A DNA stretch of 64,000 nt from Aquincola tertiaricarbonis. GTDB lineage: Bacteria; Pseudomonadota; Gammaproteobacteria; Burkholderiales; Burkholderiaceae_C. Shown here in pieces: positions 63,512 to 64,000 of this stretch. Under the pieces are notes generated by a model. That model did no database searches. It saw only the letters and a list, made by a program, of their open reading frames with translations, and was not told the origin of the DNA. Both the position numbers and the translations under genes were made by a program. Numbering within the stretch: the first letter of the stretch is position 1; each line of letters begins with the position of its first letter. The DNA lies in the NCBI RefSeq assembly GCF_000969605.1, contig NZ_JZUE01000026.1, positions 1-64,000 of the forward strand, read 5' to 3'.

Positions 63512-64000
63512 ATGAACGCAACCCCCGATCCGGCCACCGATTTCTCGCGCCTGCCGCTGCCGCCGGCCGCGCTGGAGAACCTGCAGCGCCTGGGCTACAC
63601 GGCCATGACGCCGATCCAGGCCGCCACCCTGCCGCTGGCGCTCGCCGGCCACGACCTCATCGCCCAGGCCAAGACCGGCAGCGGCAAGACCGCCGCCTTC
63701 GCGCTGGCGCTGCTGGCCAACCTGAATCCGCGCCGCTTCGCGGTGCAGTCGCTGGTGCTGTGCCCCACGCGCGAGCTGGCCGAGCAGGTGACGCAGGAGG
63801 TGCGGCGCCTGGCCCGCGCGGAAGACCACATCAAGGTGCTGACGCTGTGCGGCGGCAGCACCATGCGGCCGCAGCTGGCCAGCCTGGAGCATGGCGCGCA
63901 CATCGTGGTGGGCACGCCGGGCCGCATCATGGACCACCTGGAACGCGGCAGCCTCGACCTGGAGGCGCTGAACACGCTGGTGCTCGACGAAGCCGACCGC
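63512..64000 (+). CDS. dbpA: DEAD-box RNA helicase DbpA, N-terminal part
   Basis: The first 163 residues of a DEAD-box helicase cut by the window edge. The Q motif (GYTAMTPIQ), Walker A AQAKTGSGKTAAFALALL (about 48-65), motif Ia PTRELAEQV, GG, VVGTPGR and the DEAD box (LDEADR at the end) are visible. The context RFAVQSLVLCPTRELAEQV and IKVLTLCGGSTMRPQ resembles DbpA more than RhlE, so action on 23S rRNA during 50S assembly is likely. Whether the C-terminal RNA-binding domain is present cannot be seen. Confidence 0.88.
   Translation, partial: MNATPDPATDFSRLPLPPAALENLQRLGYTAMTPIQAATLPLALAGHDLIAQAKTGSGKTAAFALALLANLNPRRFAVQSLVLCPTRELAEQVTQEVRRLARAEDHIKVLTLCGGSTMRPQLASLEHGAHIVVGTPGRIMDHLERGSLDLEALNTLVLDEADR

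Overview
The window is about 64 kb of very GC-rich DNA (third codon positions are almost all G or C) with tightly packed genes, many of which overlap by the stop/start tetramer ATGA. The gene content (ISC iron-sulfur cluster, assimilatory nitrate reduction under sigma-54 and NasT, intracellular PHB depolymerase, Bug-type TctC receptor, YbiB, zapA-6S RNA-EVE order) points to a betaproteobacterium of the order Burkholderiales, probably near the Rubrivivax/Leptothrix/Methylibium group. No insertion sequence, prophage, CRISPR array, rRNA or tRNA was seen; this looks like core chromosome.

Layout. 1-4.1 kb: end of a chemotaxis operon on the plus strand (receptor tail, cheW, cheR, a receiver-EAL protein, cheB). 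4.1-15 kb: a LacI-type regulator, ybiB, then the minus-strand nitrate assimilation operon nirB-nirD-nasA with a sigma-54 promoter, a divergent PP2C-phosphatase/Ser-Thr kinase fusion, and a nitrate/nitrite MFS transporter with its own sigma-54 element and a repeat-rich leader. 15-18.5 kb: a degenerate GGDEF protein, then a minus-strand block zapB-like/zapA/6S RNA/EVE/TauE. 18.5-28.9 kb: a cobalamin riboswitch followed by btuB and nine cobalamin uptake and late-assembly genes. 28.8-33.5 kb, minus strand: rsxB-nth-GAF, PHB depolymerase and an aromatic aminotransferase. 33.5-42.3 kb, plus strand: uvrB, a low-molecular-weight phosphatase and iscRSUA-(GNAT)-hscBA-fdx. 42.5-46.3 kb, minus strand: nasT followed by nrtABD. 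46.4-64 kb: tsaD, a secreted nuclease, two LysR regulators, uraD, a Bug receptor, an RlmN/Cfr-family paralogue, a PQQ-type lipoprotein dehydrogenase, several small proteins, and at the right end a RIO-kinase/SUV3-like helicase pair divergent from dbpA.

How the parts work together. Nitrate uptake and reduction are split over two loci about 30 kb apart. Three transcription units (nirB, the MFS transporter, nrtA) each carry a -24/-12 sigma-54 element. The nrtA leader also contains two hexaloop hairpins of the ANTAR type followed by an intrinsic terminator, immediately downstream of nasT, whose product should be the antiterminator. The cobalamin genes appear to cover corrinoid uptake plus nucleotide-loop assembly, controlled by B12. 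The isc genes are fed back by IscR through a site overlapping the promoter.

Most interesting signals: the complete sigma-54/ANTAR/terminator architecture ahead of nrtA; the repeat array and 34-codon upstream frame in the transporter leader; the PP2C-kinase fusion embedded in nitrate assimilation; the isc operon interrupted by a strong terminator and an acetyltransferase; and the translationally coupled SUV3-like RNA helicase and RIO kinase beside dbpA.
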